A DNA stretch of 64,000 nt from Bradyrhizobium iriomotense. Its GTDB lineage: Bacteria; Pseudomonadota; Alphaproteobacteria; Rhizobiales; Xanthobacteraceae. Shown here piece by piece: positions 40,993 to 50,281 of this stretch. The notes under the pieces were generated by a model. That model worked only from the letters and a program-made list of their open reading frames with translations. It ran no database searches and was not told the DNA's origin. The stretch covers positions 310,001-374,000 of the forward strand of contig NZ_BSOW01000004.1 of the NCBI RefSeq assembly GCF_030160715.1, read 5' to 3'. The position numbers and the translations under genes were made by a program. Positions within the stretch are counted from its first letter, which is position 1. Each line of letters begins with the position of its first letter.

Positions 40993-43900
40993 TTATTCGG
41001 CTGCCTCAGGCCGATCGAGCGCCGGCGTCGCAGAATCGTCTTTGTTCGTGAGCCTAAACCCCTTCACCAGCCCGAAGATCGCGGGGATCACGATCAGCGT
41101 CAGCAGTGTCGACGAGATCATGCCGCCGATCATGGGGACTGCGATGCGCTGCATGATCTCGGAGCCCGTGCCAGTGCTCCACATGATCGGCAAGAGACCA
41201 GCCATGATCGCGACCACCGTCATCATCTTCGGGCGGACGCGCTCCACGGCGCCTTCCATGATCGCGTCGTAGAGATCCTCGCGTGTCAGCGCGCGTCCTT
41301 CGGCGGCGCGGCGCGCCTTGATCTCCGCCAGCGCCTGGTTGAGGTAGATCAGCATCACCACACCGGTTTCGGCAGCTACACCTGCGAGCGCGATGAAGCC
41401 GACGGCAACCGCGACCGAGAGGTTGAAGCCGAGCCACCACATCAGCCAGAGCCCGCCGACGAGCGCGAACGGCAGCGAGAGCATGACGATCATGGTCTCC
41501 GTTACCGAGCGGAAGTTGAGGTAGAGCAGCAGGAAGATGATCAGGAGCGTCACCGGCACCACGATCTTCAACCGTGCGGCCGCCCGTTCCAGATATTCGT
41601 ACTGCCCGCTCCAGACGACATAATAGCCCGGCGGAAACGCGATGCTCGCCTGCACCGAGCGTTGCGCATCGGCGACGTAGCCGCCGAGGTCGCGGTCGCG
41701 GATATCGACATAGATGTAGGTCGCCAATTGCCCGTTCTCGGTCCGGATCGAGCTCGGCCCGCGCGCTGGCGCGACATCGGCGACTTCGCCGAGCGGCACG
41801 GCCCCGCCGGTCGGCATCGGCACCAGAATGTCGCTTGCGATCGCCTTCGGATTGTCGCGGAGATCGCGGGGGTAGCGCATGTTGACCGTGAAGCGCTGCC
41901 GGCCTTCGACTGTCGTCGTCACGGCCTGGCCGCCGAGCGCGGTGGCGATCGTGTCCTGCACGTCCTGCACCATGATGCCATAGCGCGACAGCGCTTCGCG
42001 GTTCGGCGCGATCTCGAGGTAGTAGCCGCCAAGGCTGCGCTCGGCATAGGCCGACGACGTGCCGGGCACGGTCTTGAGCACCTGCTCGATCTGCCTCGCA
42101 AGCTTGTCGATCCCGGCGAGATCGGTGCCGATAACCTTGACGCCGACAGGAGTGCGGATGCCGGTCGAGAGCATGTCGATGCGCGCCTTGATCGGCATGG
42201 TCCAGGCGTTGGAGACACCAGGAAACTGCAGCGCCTTGTCCATCTCCGCGACCAGGCTGTCCACGGTCACGCCCGCGCGCCATTGCTCCTTCGGCCTGAG
42301 ATTGATCACAGTCTCGAACATTTCCGAGGGCGCAGGATCCGTCGCAGTCGCCGCCCGTCCGGCCTTGCCGTAGACCGAACCGACCTCCGGGAATGAGCGG
42401 ATGATCCGGTTCTGCGTCTGCATCAGCTCGGCCGCCTTGGTTACGGAGATGCCGGGTAGCGTAGTCGGCATGTACAACAGCGTGCCCTCGTTGAGGTTTG
42501 GCATGAACTCGGTGCCGAGCTGGCGCGCCGGCCAGACCGAGATAGCGAGCACACCGAGCGCCAGCACGATCACCAGCGTCTTGGCGTGCAACACGCCCTT
42601 GATCACGGGGCGATAGATCCAGATCAGGAAGCTGTTGATCGGATTTCTGTGCTCCGGGATGATTTTGCCACGCACGAAGATCACCATCAGCGCCGGCACC
42701 AAGGTGACCGACAGGAGTGCTGAGGCCGCCATCGCAAAGGTCTTGGTGAAGGCTAGCGGGCTGAACAGCCGTCCCTCCTGCTGCTCCAGCGTGAAGATCG
42801 GCATGAACGACACGGTGATGATCAGCAGGCTGAAGAACAGCGCAGGCCCGACTTCCGATGCGGCCTCGATCAGGATCGCGATACGCGGCTTCCCCGGTTC
42901 GGCGCGCTCGAGATGCTTGTGCGCGTTCTCGATCATGACGATCGCGGCATCGATCATGGCGCCGATCGCGATCGCTATGCCGCCGAGGCTCATGATGTTG
43001 GAGCCGATACCGAGCAGCTTCATCGCGCCGAATGCCATGAGTACGCCGACCGGCAGCATCAGGATGGCAACCAGAGCACTGCGGACATGCAGCAGGAACA
43101 CGATGCAGACCAGCGCAACGACAATGCTCTCCTCGACCAGCGTGTGCCTGAGGGTGTCGATGGCGGCGTAGATCAGGTTCGAGCGGTCGTAGACCGGCAC
43201 GATCTCGACCGACTTCGGCAGGCTGGTCGCGATCTCCTTGAACCGCTTCTTGACGTTCTCGATGACATCGAGCGCGTTCATGCCGAACCGCTGCAGGATG
43301 ATGCCGCTGGCGACTTCCCCCTCGCCATTGAGCTCGGTGATGCCGCGCCGCTCGTCCGGTCCGAGCTCGACCCGGGCAACATCCCGCAACAGCACGGGCG
43401 TGCCCTTGTCGGACTTGAGCACGATGTTGCCGAGGTCGTTGATGCCCTTGAGGTAGCCCTTGCCCCGGATGACGTATTCGAACTCCGAGAGCTCGACCGT
43501 GCGTCCGCCGACGTCAGCATTGCTGGCGCGGATCGCATCGCGAACCTTCTGCATGGGAATGCCGAGGTCGCGCATCCGCTGCGGATCGAGGATCACGTTG
43601 TATTGCTTGACGAAGCCGCCGACGCTCGCCACCTCGGCGACGCCTTCGGCCTTGGCGAGTGCGAATTTCAGGTTCCAGTCCTGGATGGTGCGCGTGTCGG
43701 CAAGATTTAGCTCCTTCGACATCACCGCGTATTGGTAAACCCAGCCGACGCCGGTCGCGTCCGGGCCAATGGTTGGCGTCACTCCCGCCGGCAATCTCGA
43801 TGCCGCAGAATTCAGGAATTCGAGCACGCGCGAGCGCGCCCAGTAGATGTCGGTGCCGTCCTCGAAGATGACGTAGACGAAGGAGACGCCGAAGAAGGAG

Positions 43901-44154
43901 AAGCCGCGCACCACCTTCGATTTCGGCACCGTCAGCATCGCAGTCGTCAGGGGATAGGTGACCTGGTCCTCGATCACCTGCGGCGCCTGGCCGGGATATT
44001 CGGTATAGACGATCACCTGGGTGTCGGAGAGATCGGGAATGGCGTCCAGCGGCAGGTGGATCAGCGCGTAGAGTCCGGCGGCGGCGGCAAAGCCGGTGCC
44101 GAACAGCACCAGCAGCAGGTTGCGGGCCGACCAGGCGATGACACGGGCGATCAT
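40993..44154 (-). CDS. cusA: Cus-type copper/silver RND efflux pump, inner-membrane subunit
   Basis: A 1053-residue HME-RND transporter of the monovalent-metal class. GAMIDAAIVMIENAHKHLE in helix 4 matches the CusA signature. The methionine relay regions are recognisable as LLYMPTTLPGISVTKAAEL and TMPIKARIDMLSTGIRTPVG. It exports Cu(I) or Ag(I). The four-base overlap with cusB shows coupling. It differs clearly from the CzcA-type pump upstream in the region. Confidence 0.94.
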   Translation of the reverse strand: MIARVIAWSARNLLLVLFGTGFAAAAGLYALIHLPLDAIPDLSDTQVIVYTEYPGQAPQVIEDQVTYPLTTAMLTVPKSKVVRGFSFFGVSFVYVIFEDGTDIYWARSRVLEFLNSAASRLPAGVTPTIGPDATGVGWVYQYAVMSKELNLADTRTIQDWNLKFALAKAEGVAEVASVGGFVKQYNVILDPQRMRDLGIPMQKVRDAIRASNADVGGRTVELSEFEYVIRGKGYLKGINDLGNIVLKSDKGTPVLLRDVARVELGPDERRGITELNGEGEVASGIILQRFGMNALDVIENVKKRFKEIATSLPKSVEIVPVYDRSNLIYAAIDTLRHTLVEESIVVALVCIVFLLHVRSALVAILMLPVGVLMAFGAMKLLGIGSNIMSLGGIAIAIGAMIDAAIVMIENAHKHLERAEPGKPRIAILIEAASEVGPALFFSLLIITVSFMPIFTLEQQEGRLFSPLAFTKTFAMAASALLSVTLVPALMVIFVRGKIIPEHRNPINSFLIWIYRPVIKGVLHAKTLVIVLALGVLAISVWPARQLGTEFMPNLNEGTLLYMPTTLPGISVTKAAELMQTQNRIIRSFPEVGSVYGKAGRAATATDPAPSEMFETVINLRPKEQWRAGVTVDSLVAEMDKALQFPGVSNAWTMPIKARIDMLSTGIRTPVGVKVIGTDLAGIDKLARQIEQVLKTVPGTSSAYAERSLGGYYLEIAPNREALSRYGIMVQDVQDTIATALGGQAVTTTVEGRQRFTVNMRYPRDLRDNPKAIASDILVPMPTGGAVPLGEVADVAPARGPSSIRTENGQLATYIYVDIRDRDLGGYVADAQRSVQASIAFPPGYYVVWSGQYEYLERAAARLKIVVPVTLLIIFLLLYLNFRSVTETMIVMLSLPFALVGGLWLMWWLGFNLSVAVAVGFIALAGVAAETGVVMLIYLNQALAEIKARRAAEGRALTREDLYDAIMEGAVERVRPKMMTVVAIMAGLLPIMWSTGTGSEIMQRIAVPMIGGMISSTLLTLIVIPAIFGLVKGFRLTNKDDSATPALDRPEAAE

Positions 44155-45587
44155 GGCTTGGCTCCCATGGGCTTGTCGCCGGAGAGATCGGCGCCCTGCG
44201 AACGGCCAGCTTCGGCAAACCCCTTCAGTGCCGCTTTCAGATTGCTCTCGGCGTCGATCAGGAAGTTGGCCGAGGTCACGACCGCTTCACCTTCGGCGAG
44301 GCCTTCCGCGATCTCGACGTAACCGCCGCCCCGACGGCCGAGCTTGACGTCGCGCGGTTCGAAACGCCCCTGGCCCTTGTCGATCAGGACCGCCTGGCGC
44401 GTGCCACTGTCGAGCACGGCGCTTTCGGGAACAACGAGCACCGGACTTGGCGTCCCGGTCTCGATCTCGGCATCGACGTACATCTCGGGCCGCAGCGCTT
44501 CATCGGGATTGGGCACTTCGACGCGGATGCGCGCTGTGCGGGTTTGGGCGTTCAGGTGCGGATAGATCAGCGCCACGGCGCCGGCGAAGCTCTGGCCGGC
44601 CAGGGCGCGTGGCCGGACCATTACTTTCGTTCCGATGGCGACCTGCGCCAGATCGCGTTCGGCGACGTCGATGAGAACCCAGACCAGGCGGTGATCGGCG
44701 ATCCTGAACAGAACGTCGCCGGGTCCCGCCCGCATTCCGTTCACCGCGTTTCGCTCGAGGATTTCGCCATCCTGCGGGGCGAGCCAGGGAATCGAGAGCG
44801 AGATGTCGCGTGTGCGTTCGAGGTCCTTGATGGCCTGCTCGGGCGCCGCGAGATTCTCCAGCCTTCGACGTGCGCCCTTCAATTCCTTTCCGGTGGCGCC
44901 GGCGTTGATTGCGGACAGATATTCGGCAGCAGCGCTGGAAAGCGCCGGGCTGTATACGTTCATCAGCGGCTGCCCCTTGTGGACGTGCTCACCGGTCGTG
45001 ACGTTGGCAACGCTCTCCACGAAGCCCTCGAAGCGGAGAGCGACGACCGAGATGCGGCGCTCGTCCTCCTGGACAGTCCCGGGCGCGCGGATCACCGACC
45101 TGATGGGCTGCCGCACGACCGGTTCGGACTTCGCGCCGGTGCGCTGGATCTTGCCCGGCGAAAGCTTGACGCTCCCGTCGTCGCTGTCGTCGCCGTCGTA
45201 GACGGGGATGTAGTCCATCCCCATCGAGTCCTTCTTTGGCACCGGCGAGGTGTCCGGCAGGCCCATCGGGTTGCGGTAGTATTTGATCTTGCGATCGGCT
45301 CTGGTCTCGGCCGTCGCCGCGGGCTGCTCGGGCTCGTCGAAGCTTACGTCCGCGCTCGCAGGCACGGCACGATAGTCGCGGCCGTCCCCGGTCTTCTTGG
45401 GTATGAGCGAATAGAGCGGCTTGCCGTCCGGGTCCTGATAGTAAATCGGGGCAGCCGTATCCGCCGCGTTTGCCGCGGATGCGATGGGGCCGTCGTTCGG
45501 CTGCTGTCTCAGCAGCCCCGCGAACAGCGCGACACCTGCCGCTGCGAGAACCGCAGCGGCAGTGCCGATGAGGCGGCGACGGGTCAT
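44151..45587 (-). CDS. cusB: Cus-type periplasmic adaptor with two heavy-metal-binding motifs
   Basis: A 478-residue membrane fusion protein. After the N-terminal anchor are two YHS-like heavy-metal binding segments: YYQDPDGKPLYSLIPKK and YYRNPMGLPDTSPVPKKDSM. The barrel-sandwich fold follows, with LRFEGFVESVANVTTGEHVHKGQPLM. Its Met-rich GMDYIPVYD ending of the second segment fits copper. It overlaps the FixH-like gene by four bases and lacks a fused CusF domain. Confidence 0.92.
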   Translation of the reverse strand: MTRRRLIGTAAAVLAAAGVALFAGLLRQQPNDGPIASAANAADTAAPIYYQDPDGKPLYSLIPKKTGDGRDYRAVPASADVSFDEPEQPAATAETRADRKIKYYRNPMGLPDTSPVPKKDSMGMDYIPVYDGDDSDDGSVKLSPGKIQRTGAKSEPVVRQPIRSVIRAPGTVQEDERRISVVALRFEGFVESVANVTTGEHVHKGQPLMNVYSPALSSAAAEYLSAINAGATGKELKGARRRLENLAAPEQAIKDLERTRDISLSIPWLAPQDGEILERNAVNGMRAGPGDVLFRIADHRLVWVLIDVAERDLAQVAIGTKVMVRPRALAGQSFAGAVALIYPHLNAQTRTARIRVEVPNPDEALRPEMYVDAEIETGTPSPVLVVPESAVLDSGTRQAVLIDKGQGRFEPRDVKLGRRGGGYVEIAEGLAEGEAVVTSANFLIDAESNLKAALKGFAEAGRSQGADLSGDKPMGAKP

Positions 45588-45991
45588 TTCTCGGCCGTGA
45601 CGACGAGCTTGTTCTCGACCGTGCCGGTTTCGCCCTGCACCTTGGCGCCGAGCGAAAGCTGCCAGCGGCCGGCCATGCCGAATGTCGCCTTGAACCGGTA
45701 GGTCCCGGGCTCGGTGCCCGGCATCGCGGTGACCTTGGTGGCCATTTCCTGCATGCCGTCGGGAGCCATGTCGAGCCGAGTGGCAAAGATCACCGCATCG
45801 GGCACCGGCTTGCCGGTGGTCTTGTCGACTAGGCGCACGGTGACGATGCGATCGGCGCCGGCCTTGACCGTCGGCTGAACGAGCTGGAACTCGTAGTTCT
45901 TGATTTCAGCATGGGCAGGCAAGGCTGTGCCCGCGAACGCGACACCGATCAGCGCGGCCATGGCGGCGCGCGCAACGTTGGAAGTCCTCAT
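45584..45991 (-). CDS. FixH/YtkA-like exported protein
   Basis: A 135-residue protein with a signal peptide (MRTSNVARAAMAALIGVAFA). The mature part is an Ig-like beta domain (NYEFQLVQPTVKAGADRIVTV, GTYRFKATFGMAGRWQLSLGA) like the YtkA/FixH family, often encoded with copper-handling genes. Role inferred: periplasmic partner of the Cus pump. ATG 45991 with GAGGACC upstream is used. Confidence 0.75.
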   Translation of the reverse strand: MRTSNVARAAMAALIGVAFAGTALPAHAEIKNYEFQLVQPTVKAGADRIVTVRLVDKTTGKPVPDAVIFATRLDMAPDGMQEMATKVTAMPGTEPGTYRFKATFGMAGRWQLSLGAKVQGETGTVENKLVVTAEK

Positions 45992-46087
45992 TGATGTGGT
46001 CCTCGATAGGTCTGATTGCCGCCAACGCGGCATGCAACGGCGCGCGCCGCTTCCGACGCGCGAGACGATCAGGCGCTTACGCGCCCA

Positions 46088-46465
46088 TCAGACGTCGGCT
46101 CGAGGGGGATGGTCGGGAGGCTTGGCGCCGAGCCCGTCGATCAGGAGATCATCGATCGGAGCGAATGCGCTGTGTCGCGCGTGGCGCTCGATCGGAGAAA
46201 CTGCTCCGGACGGCGCGGGGAGGGAGACGTTGAGCAGGCACAGCGCCACGAACGGACAGGATCCACAGTCCTTGCTCTCGGTCTCGCCCGGACAGCAGGG
46301 CATGTCCTCCGCCTGCGTGTCGCCGGACATCGCCTGCATGTCGTGGCCCGAGGCCGGCGCAGCCAACACTGGTGCCGCCAGCGGCGCGAGCAGAAGCCCG
46401 GCCGCGACCAGCAGCGTCACCACGACGTTGGCGAACCGTTTCAGGTGCATAACCATTTGTCGCAT
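46088..46465 (-). CDS. Small exported protein with CxxC-type cysteines (DUF2946-like)
   Basis: A 125-residue protein with an N-terminal signal/membrane helix (FANVVVTLLVAAGLLLAPLA). A Met/His-rich part follows (GHDMQAMSGDTQAEDMPCCPGE), then DCGSCPFVALCLL and the tail. The pattern resembles DUF2946-type proteins found upstream of copper and zinc efflux genes. It is the first gene of the cus transcript unit; ribosome site not obvious. Confidence 0.6.
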   Translation of the reverse strand: MRQMVMHLKRFANVVVTLLVAAGLLLAPLAAPVLAAPASGHDMQAMSGDTQAEDMPCCPGETESKDCGSCPFVALCLLNVSLPAPSGAVSPIERHARHSAFAPIDDLLIDGLGAKPPDHPPRADV

Positions 46466-46685
46466 GGTGCCGCCGAACCTGCAAACCCACCGGCTTCACG
46501 ATTTTGCCAGCGACTTGGCACACCGGCGGGACGCGGCGGATGGCTCTGGTCCGGGTCCAGATGCGATGATGGCACAATGCCCCTGATTTGCCCGACATGT
46601 CAAATGAATTCGGAAAATTAAAAACGCGCGCCGGCGGCCGTCGACTCCTTTGCATGGGGTTGTTTTCGATATTTTGATTGTACGG

Positions 46686-46874
46686 TCACGGAACCTCGGA
46701 AACGGCGGAGGCATCGCCGCCTTCAACCGTCACCGCGACGCGGCGGCTCGCTTCCATCGCCCGCTCCAGCCATTTGATGGCTTCATCGATCCATTGATCA
46801 TGGTGCTCGGGATCGGCGAGCGCCTTTTCCCGGAATGCGTTCGCCTGGTTCAGGCACGCCGTTCTGCGGTCCAC
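46686..46874 (-). CDS. Small soluble hypothetical protein, 62 residues
   Basis: GTG start at 46874 with a GGGAGAG ribosome site eight bases before. The protein is helical (MDRRTACLNQANAFREKALA start, EAIKWLERAMEASRR) with an acidic tail. I know of no domain. The good ribosome site and amphipathic composition support it as real. Confidence 0.6.
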   Translation of the reverse strand: MDRRTACLNQANAFREKALADPEHHDQWIDEAIKWLERAMEASRRVAVTVEGGDASAVSEVP

Positions 46875-46973
46875 GCGGCTCTCCCGCTCCTGGAGGTGTC
46901 CGCCCCGACCGCATCTTTGATGATTCCGAGATTGGCGTCGTTAACATAAGACAGCCAATACCGCGCAAAGCGG

Positions 46974-47012
46974 AAGGCCCCAGCTCCCGGCGGTGACCGG
47001 GGCTGGGGCCTT
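46974..47012. terminator. Strong hairpin, possible terminator or attenuator
   Basis: AAGGCCCCAGC (46974-46984) pairs with GCTGGGGCCTT (47002-47012), an 11-bp stem with an inner CCCGG/CCGGG pair. There is no T tract beyond two T's on the plus strand and no A/T tract on the other. It lies between the small GTG gene and the 24-residue protein gene. Confidence 0.55.
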
Positions 47013-47153
47013 GTGCTCACAATCTATGTTCCCTTGGACTTGTGCGGATAACCCACATCTCGATGGTTCGTTCCCCGCCTAGGGAAGCTCCCGTTAGGAA
47101 CATTCCTTGTGCCTCTTCATTAGCGCCGCGGAGCATTTGAGGAGGATGGGCTT

Positions 47154-47228
47154 ATGGACGGATTGATTTATCTCATCGGCTTGATTGTCGTGATCATGGC
47201 GATCCTGTCGTTCTTCGGCCTGCGCTGA
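47154..47228 (+). CDS. 24-residue membrane microprotein
   Basis: ATG at 47154 with GAGGAGG ten bases before and TGA at 47226. The product MDGLIYLIGLIVVIMAILSF with ending FGLR is a single hydrophobic helix, too short for usual gene finders. It is 10 bases upstream of the larger membrane protein gene, so the two are likely cotranslated. Confidence 0.65.
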   Translation: MDGLIYLIGLIVVIMAILSFFGLR

Positions 47229-47238
47229 GAGAGCTGCG

Positions 47239-48132
47239 ATGACTATCGAAGCTCTCGTGCAGGAAGAGGTCATGGAAGGTGGCGTGCCCGCCGCCGAAGG
47301 CCGCTGGGCCATCCAGTGGAGTTCGGTGCTGGCGGGTGCGTTCGCTGCCGGTGCACTGTCGTTCATCCTGGTCAGCTTTGGCGTCGCCATCGGCCTCGGC
47401 GTTAGCTCGACGTCGCCGACATGGCGCGATGCGTCATCGGCGCTGGCGCTGCTGTCGGGATTTTATCTGATCCTCCAGGCGATCGTCAGCTTCGGCTTTG
47501 GCGGCTACATCGCCGGGCGGATCGCACGGCCAGCGGCTGCGCTCGTGACGATCGAGGATGACGGCGAGCGACGGGACGGGTTGCACGGACTGATGTCATG
47601 GGCTCTCGCCGTGCTGATCGGTGCGGCACTGCTCACGGTCCTCGGCGCGGCCGCGATCGAGCGCTCGCCGATGCGCAGCTCGGCCAGCAATGCAACTGCC
47701 GCTGAGCCGCTGTTGAGCTATGAGCTCGACAAGCTGTTCCGCGCGCCACGCCGGCCGCCGAACACCGACATGAGGGAAGCCCGCGCCGAAGCTGGCCGCA
47801 TCCTCATGACGTCATCGAGCCACAGCGGCGTCAGCAGCGATGATCGCAGCTATCTCGTGCAACAGACGGCCGCATTCACGGGACTGGCGCCGGCGGATTC
47901 CGAGCGCCGCGTCGACGCCGCGATCGCGGGGTCGCAGACGGCGATCAACCACGTGCGGCGCAGCTCGATCATCGTCGCATTCTCGGTCGCGGCGGCGACC
48001 CTGATCGGAGCCGTCGTCGCGTGGGCGGCGGCAGTCGCGGGCGGACGACACCGCGACGGTGAACCCTTGCCGCAATGGATGGCGAGTTCGAACCGCTTCC
48101 ATCGCGGACGCCGCCCAATACCGGTGCCGTAG
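47239..48132 (+). CDS. Multi-helix membrane protein of unknown function
   Basis: A 297-residue protein with a soluble N-terminus, four hydrophobic helices (about 25-55, 75-95, 115-140 and 245-270) and polar loops (NTDMREARAEAGRILMTSS). The glycine-rich FGFGGYIAGRIARPAA motif is in the second helix pair. It resembles uncharacterised Bradyrhizobium membrane proteins from memory. It follows the 24-residue microprotein. Confidence 0.7.
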   Translation: MTIEALVQEEVMEGGVPAAEGRWAIQWSSVLAGAFAAGALSFILVSFGVAIGLGVSSTSPTWRDASSALALLSGFYLILQAIVSFGFGGYIAGRIARPAAALVTIEDDGERRDGLHGLMSWALAVLIGAALLTVLGAAAIERSPMRSSASNATAAEPLLSYELDKLFRAPRRPPNTDMREARAEAGRILMTSSSHSGVSSDDRSYLVQQTAAFTGLAPADSERRVDAAIAGSQTAINHVRRSSIIVAFSVAAATLIGAVVAWAAAVAGGRHRDGEPLPQWMASSNRFHRGRRPIPVP

Positions 48133-48185
48133 CTTCATGATCGTGGCTGGGACGAACCCAGCCACGACCTTGGCCTTCGGGAATC

Positions 48186-49433
48186 CTACGCCTTCTCCTC
48201 CCAGATCATCGCGAGATGCACGATGGTCTGGACGGCCTTTTCCATGTCCTGCCGGCTCACCCATTCCAGCCGCGAGTGGAAGGCGTGCTCGCCGGCGAAG
48301 ATGTTGGGGCAGGGCAGGCCCATGAAGGAGAGGCGCGAGCCGTCGGTGCCGCCGCGGATCGCGGTGCGCATCGGGCGGAGCCCGGCGCGGCGGATCGCCT
48401 CGATGGCGTATTCGAGGATGTGCGGGTGGCGGTCGATCACCTGCTTCATGTTGCGGTACTGCTCGCGCACCTCGAACTTGTAGGTCGAGCGCGGATAGTC
48501 CCTCATCACGTCCTTGACGATGCCCTCGAGCAGCGTCTCCTTCTCCTTCAGGCCTTCCTCGGTGAAGTCGCGGACGATGAAGGACACCGTCGCCTGCTCC
48601 AGCGCGCCTGAGATGCCGATCGGATGCAGAAAGCCCTGCTTGCCCGAGGTGGTCTCGGGCGAGCAGCCTTCCTTGGGCAGCCGCTCGACGATGGCGGCTG
48701 CGATCTTGATCGCGTGTTCCATCTTGCCCTTGGCATAGCCTGGATGGGCAGAGACGCCCTGGATGGTGATGGCGGCGCCGTCAGCCGAGAACGTCTCGTC
48801 CTCGACGCTGCCGGCGCTCTCGCCGTCCATGGTGTAGCCGAAATCGGCGCCAAGTTTCTTCAGATCCACATTGTCGACGCCGCGGCCGATCTCTTCATCG
48901 GGCGTGAACAGGATCTTGATGGTGCCGTGCTTCACATCGGGATTGTTGATGAAGAAATGCGCGGCATCCATGATCTCGGCGACGCCGGCCTTGTTGTCGG
49001 CCCCCAGCAGCGTGGTGCCGTCGGTGGTGACGATGTCGTTGCCGATCTGGTTCTTCAGTGCCGGATGCTCGGCGAAGCGGATCACCTGGGTGGGATCGGT
49101 TGGCAGGGTGATGTCGCCGCCGCGATAGTTCTTCACGACCTGCGGCTTGACGTCCTTGCCCGAGCAGTCGGGCGAGGTGTCCATGTGCGAGCAGAAGCAG
49201 ATCACCGGCACCTTCTTGTCGGTGTTGGACGGGATCGTCGCGTAGACATAGCCGTAGTCGTCGAGATGGGCATCTTCCACGCCCATGGCCTTGAGCTCGG
49301 TGACGAGCACGCGGCCGAGATCCTTCTGCTTCTCGGTCGAGGGCGATGTGGGGGATTCGGGGTCGGACTGGGTGTCGATCGTGACGTAGCGCAGGAAGCG
49401 CTCGGTCACGGTGTGGGTAAAGGTGAGGGACAT
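48186..49433 (-). CDS. pepT: Peptidase T (aminotripeptidase)
   Basis: A 415-residue M20B zinc peptidase that removes N-terminal residues from tripeptides. Metal-site segments are CFCSHMDTSPDCSG, LLGADNKAGVAEIM, LFTPDEEIGRGVD, TMDGESAG and GEHAFHSRLEWV. The start MSLTFTHTVTERFLRYVTID at 49433 fits the family; the frame continues upstream without support. It is convergent with the membrane protein gene. Confidence 0.95.
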   Translation of the reverse strand: MSLTFTHTVTERFLRYVTIDTQSDPESPTSPSTEKQKDLGRVLVTELKAMGVEDAHLDDYGYVYATIPSNTDKKVPVICFCSHMDTSPDCSGKDVKPQVVKNYRGGDITLPTDPTQVIRFAEHPALKNQIGNDIVTTDGTTLLGADNKAGVAEIMDAAHFFINNPDVKHGTIKILFTPDEEIGRGVDNVDLKKLGADFGYTMDGESAGSVEDETFSADGAAITIQGVSAHPGYAKGKMEHAIKIAAAIVERLPKEGCSPETTSGKQGFLHPIGISGALEQATVSFIVRDFTEEGLKEKETLLEGIVKDVMRDYPRSTYKFEVREQYRNMKQVIDRHPHILEYAIEAIRRAGLRPMRTAIRGGTDGSRLSFMGLPCPNIFAGEHAFHSRLEWVSRQDMEKAVQTIVHLAMIWEEKA

Positions 49434-49485
49434 TTCTTCTCGTAACCGCCGGGATCGGGTGAAGCCGGCGGTATACCAGAAAAGC

Positions 49486-49499
49486 GTCATTCCGGGGGC
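49486..49499. repeat. Half copy of the 9952 repeat arm
   Basis: GTCATTCCGGGGGC matches the left arm of the nested inverted repeat at 9952, with one added base. No matching right arm is nearby. Confidence 0.4.
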
Positions 49500-49518
49500 C
49501 GCGTGTCGCCGCGCCAGG

Positions 49519-49560
49519 AGGCCTTTTCAGGCTTAACGAAGCCTAAGCCTGAAAAGGCCT
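49519..49560. repeat. Perfect 17-bp inverted repeat
   Basis: AGGCCTTTTCAGGCTTA (49519-49535) and TAAGCCTGAAAAGGCCT (49544-49560) are exact complements around an 8-base loop, ACGAAGCC. It lacks a T tract at either end, so it is not a standard terminator. It sits between pepT's upstream region and tRNA-Asp. Confidence 0.85.
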
Positions 49561-49767
49561 TCGGCCAGTTCCCTGAACGGACGGACGGCGGCTTCCGGCG
49601 CCGGAATCCGGAGCCTTCGGGCGCCGGGCGATTCGGGATCCGACGGGGCGGCATTTCGGTGAAGTCTCGCAGAAACACCCGATGTTTACGGGCCGAGCGC
49701 AACGTCCTTGACTTCACCAGACCGCACCTTTAAGTCCCCCCTCGTTCCGCATGGCTTTGCCCAGCAC

Positions 49768-49844
<77 letters not shown>

Positions 49845-49891
49845 TTGAATCAATGGCTTAGCCCAAAACTCTCTCAAATCGTCGCAAACGT

Positions 49892-49913
49892 AAAAGCCGC
49901 CCGAAGGCGGCTT
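49892..49913 (-). terminator. Terminator after the 67-residue protein gene
   Basis: AAGCCGCC (49894-49901) and GGCGGCTT (49906-49913) pair around CGAA. On the minus strand the stem is followed by TTTTACG, so it fits the gene ending at 49945; on the plus strand the tail is weak. Confidence 0.7.
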
Positions 49914-49944
49914 GGGTGTCCGTTTGAAATGGGCCGTTTCGGCC

Positions 49945-50148
49945 TTAGCGGATTTCCGACGTGTTCGAGCTGGTCACGACCACCGGCTTGCCGGCCTTCA
50001 TGACATGGGTCGATTGGGCGGTCTGGCTGAGGTCGACGCTGGTCCGCGCCGCGATCCCGAAGGCAGCCACTGCGATACCGGCCACCAGCGCCACCACCAC
50101 GATCTTCAGGTGCGTCGCACGATCAGCAGAGTGAATGGAGTGGTTCAT
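49945..50148 (-). CDS. Small single-helix membrane/exported protein, 67 residues
   Basis: MNHSIHSADRATHLKIVVVA starts the protein; a hydrophobic helix (about 15-34) follows, then a polar Ser/Thr-rich C-terminus with VMKAGKPVVVTSSNTSEIR. ATG 50148 has GGGAGG upstream, and a hairpin (GACGGGC/GCCCGTC at 50160-50179) forms just before that site. The family is not known to me. Confidence 0.65.
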   Translation of the reverse strand: MNHSIHSADRATHLKIVVVALVAGIAVAAFGIAARTSVDLSQTAQSTHVMKAGKPVVVTSSNTSEIR

Positions 50149-50159
50149 CAGAGCCTCCC

Positions 50160-50179
50160 GACGGGCTTTCCCGCCCGTC
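50160..50179 (-). promoter_or_regulatory. Leader hairpin before the 67-residue protein gene
   Basis: GACGGGC (50160-50166) and GCCCGTC (50173-50179) pair with a 6-base loop directly upstream of the GGGAGG ribosome site. It could affect translation; no evidence beyond position. Confidence 0.35.
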
Positions 50180-50281
50180 TGTTGGCCCTCCTTCTAAGGA
50201 CGATCTGTTTCCGGATGGTTTCGCGCCTTCCGCAAAATGGTTTCATCTGCCGGGTGGCTCGGTTCCGCCCGGAAGGCGGTT

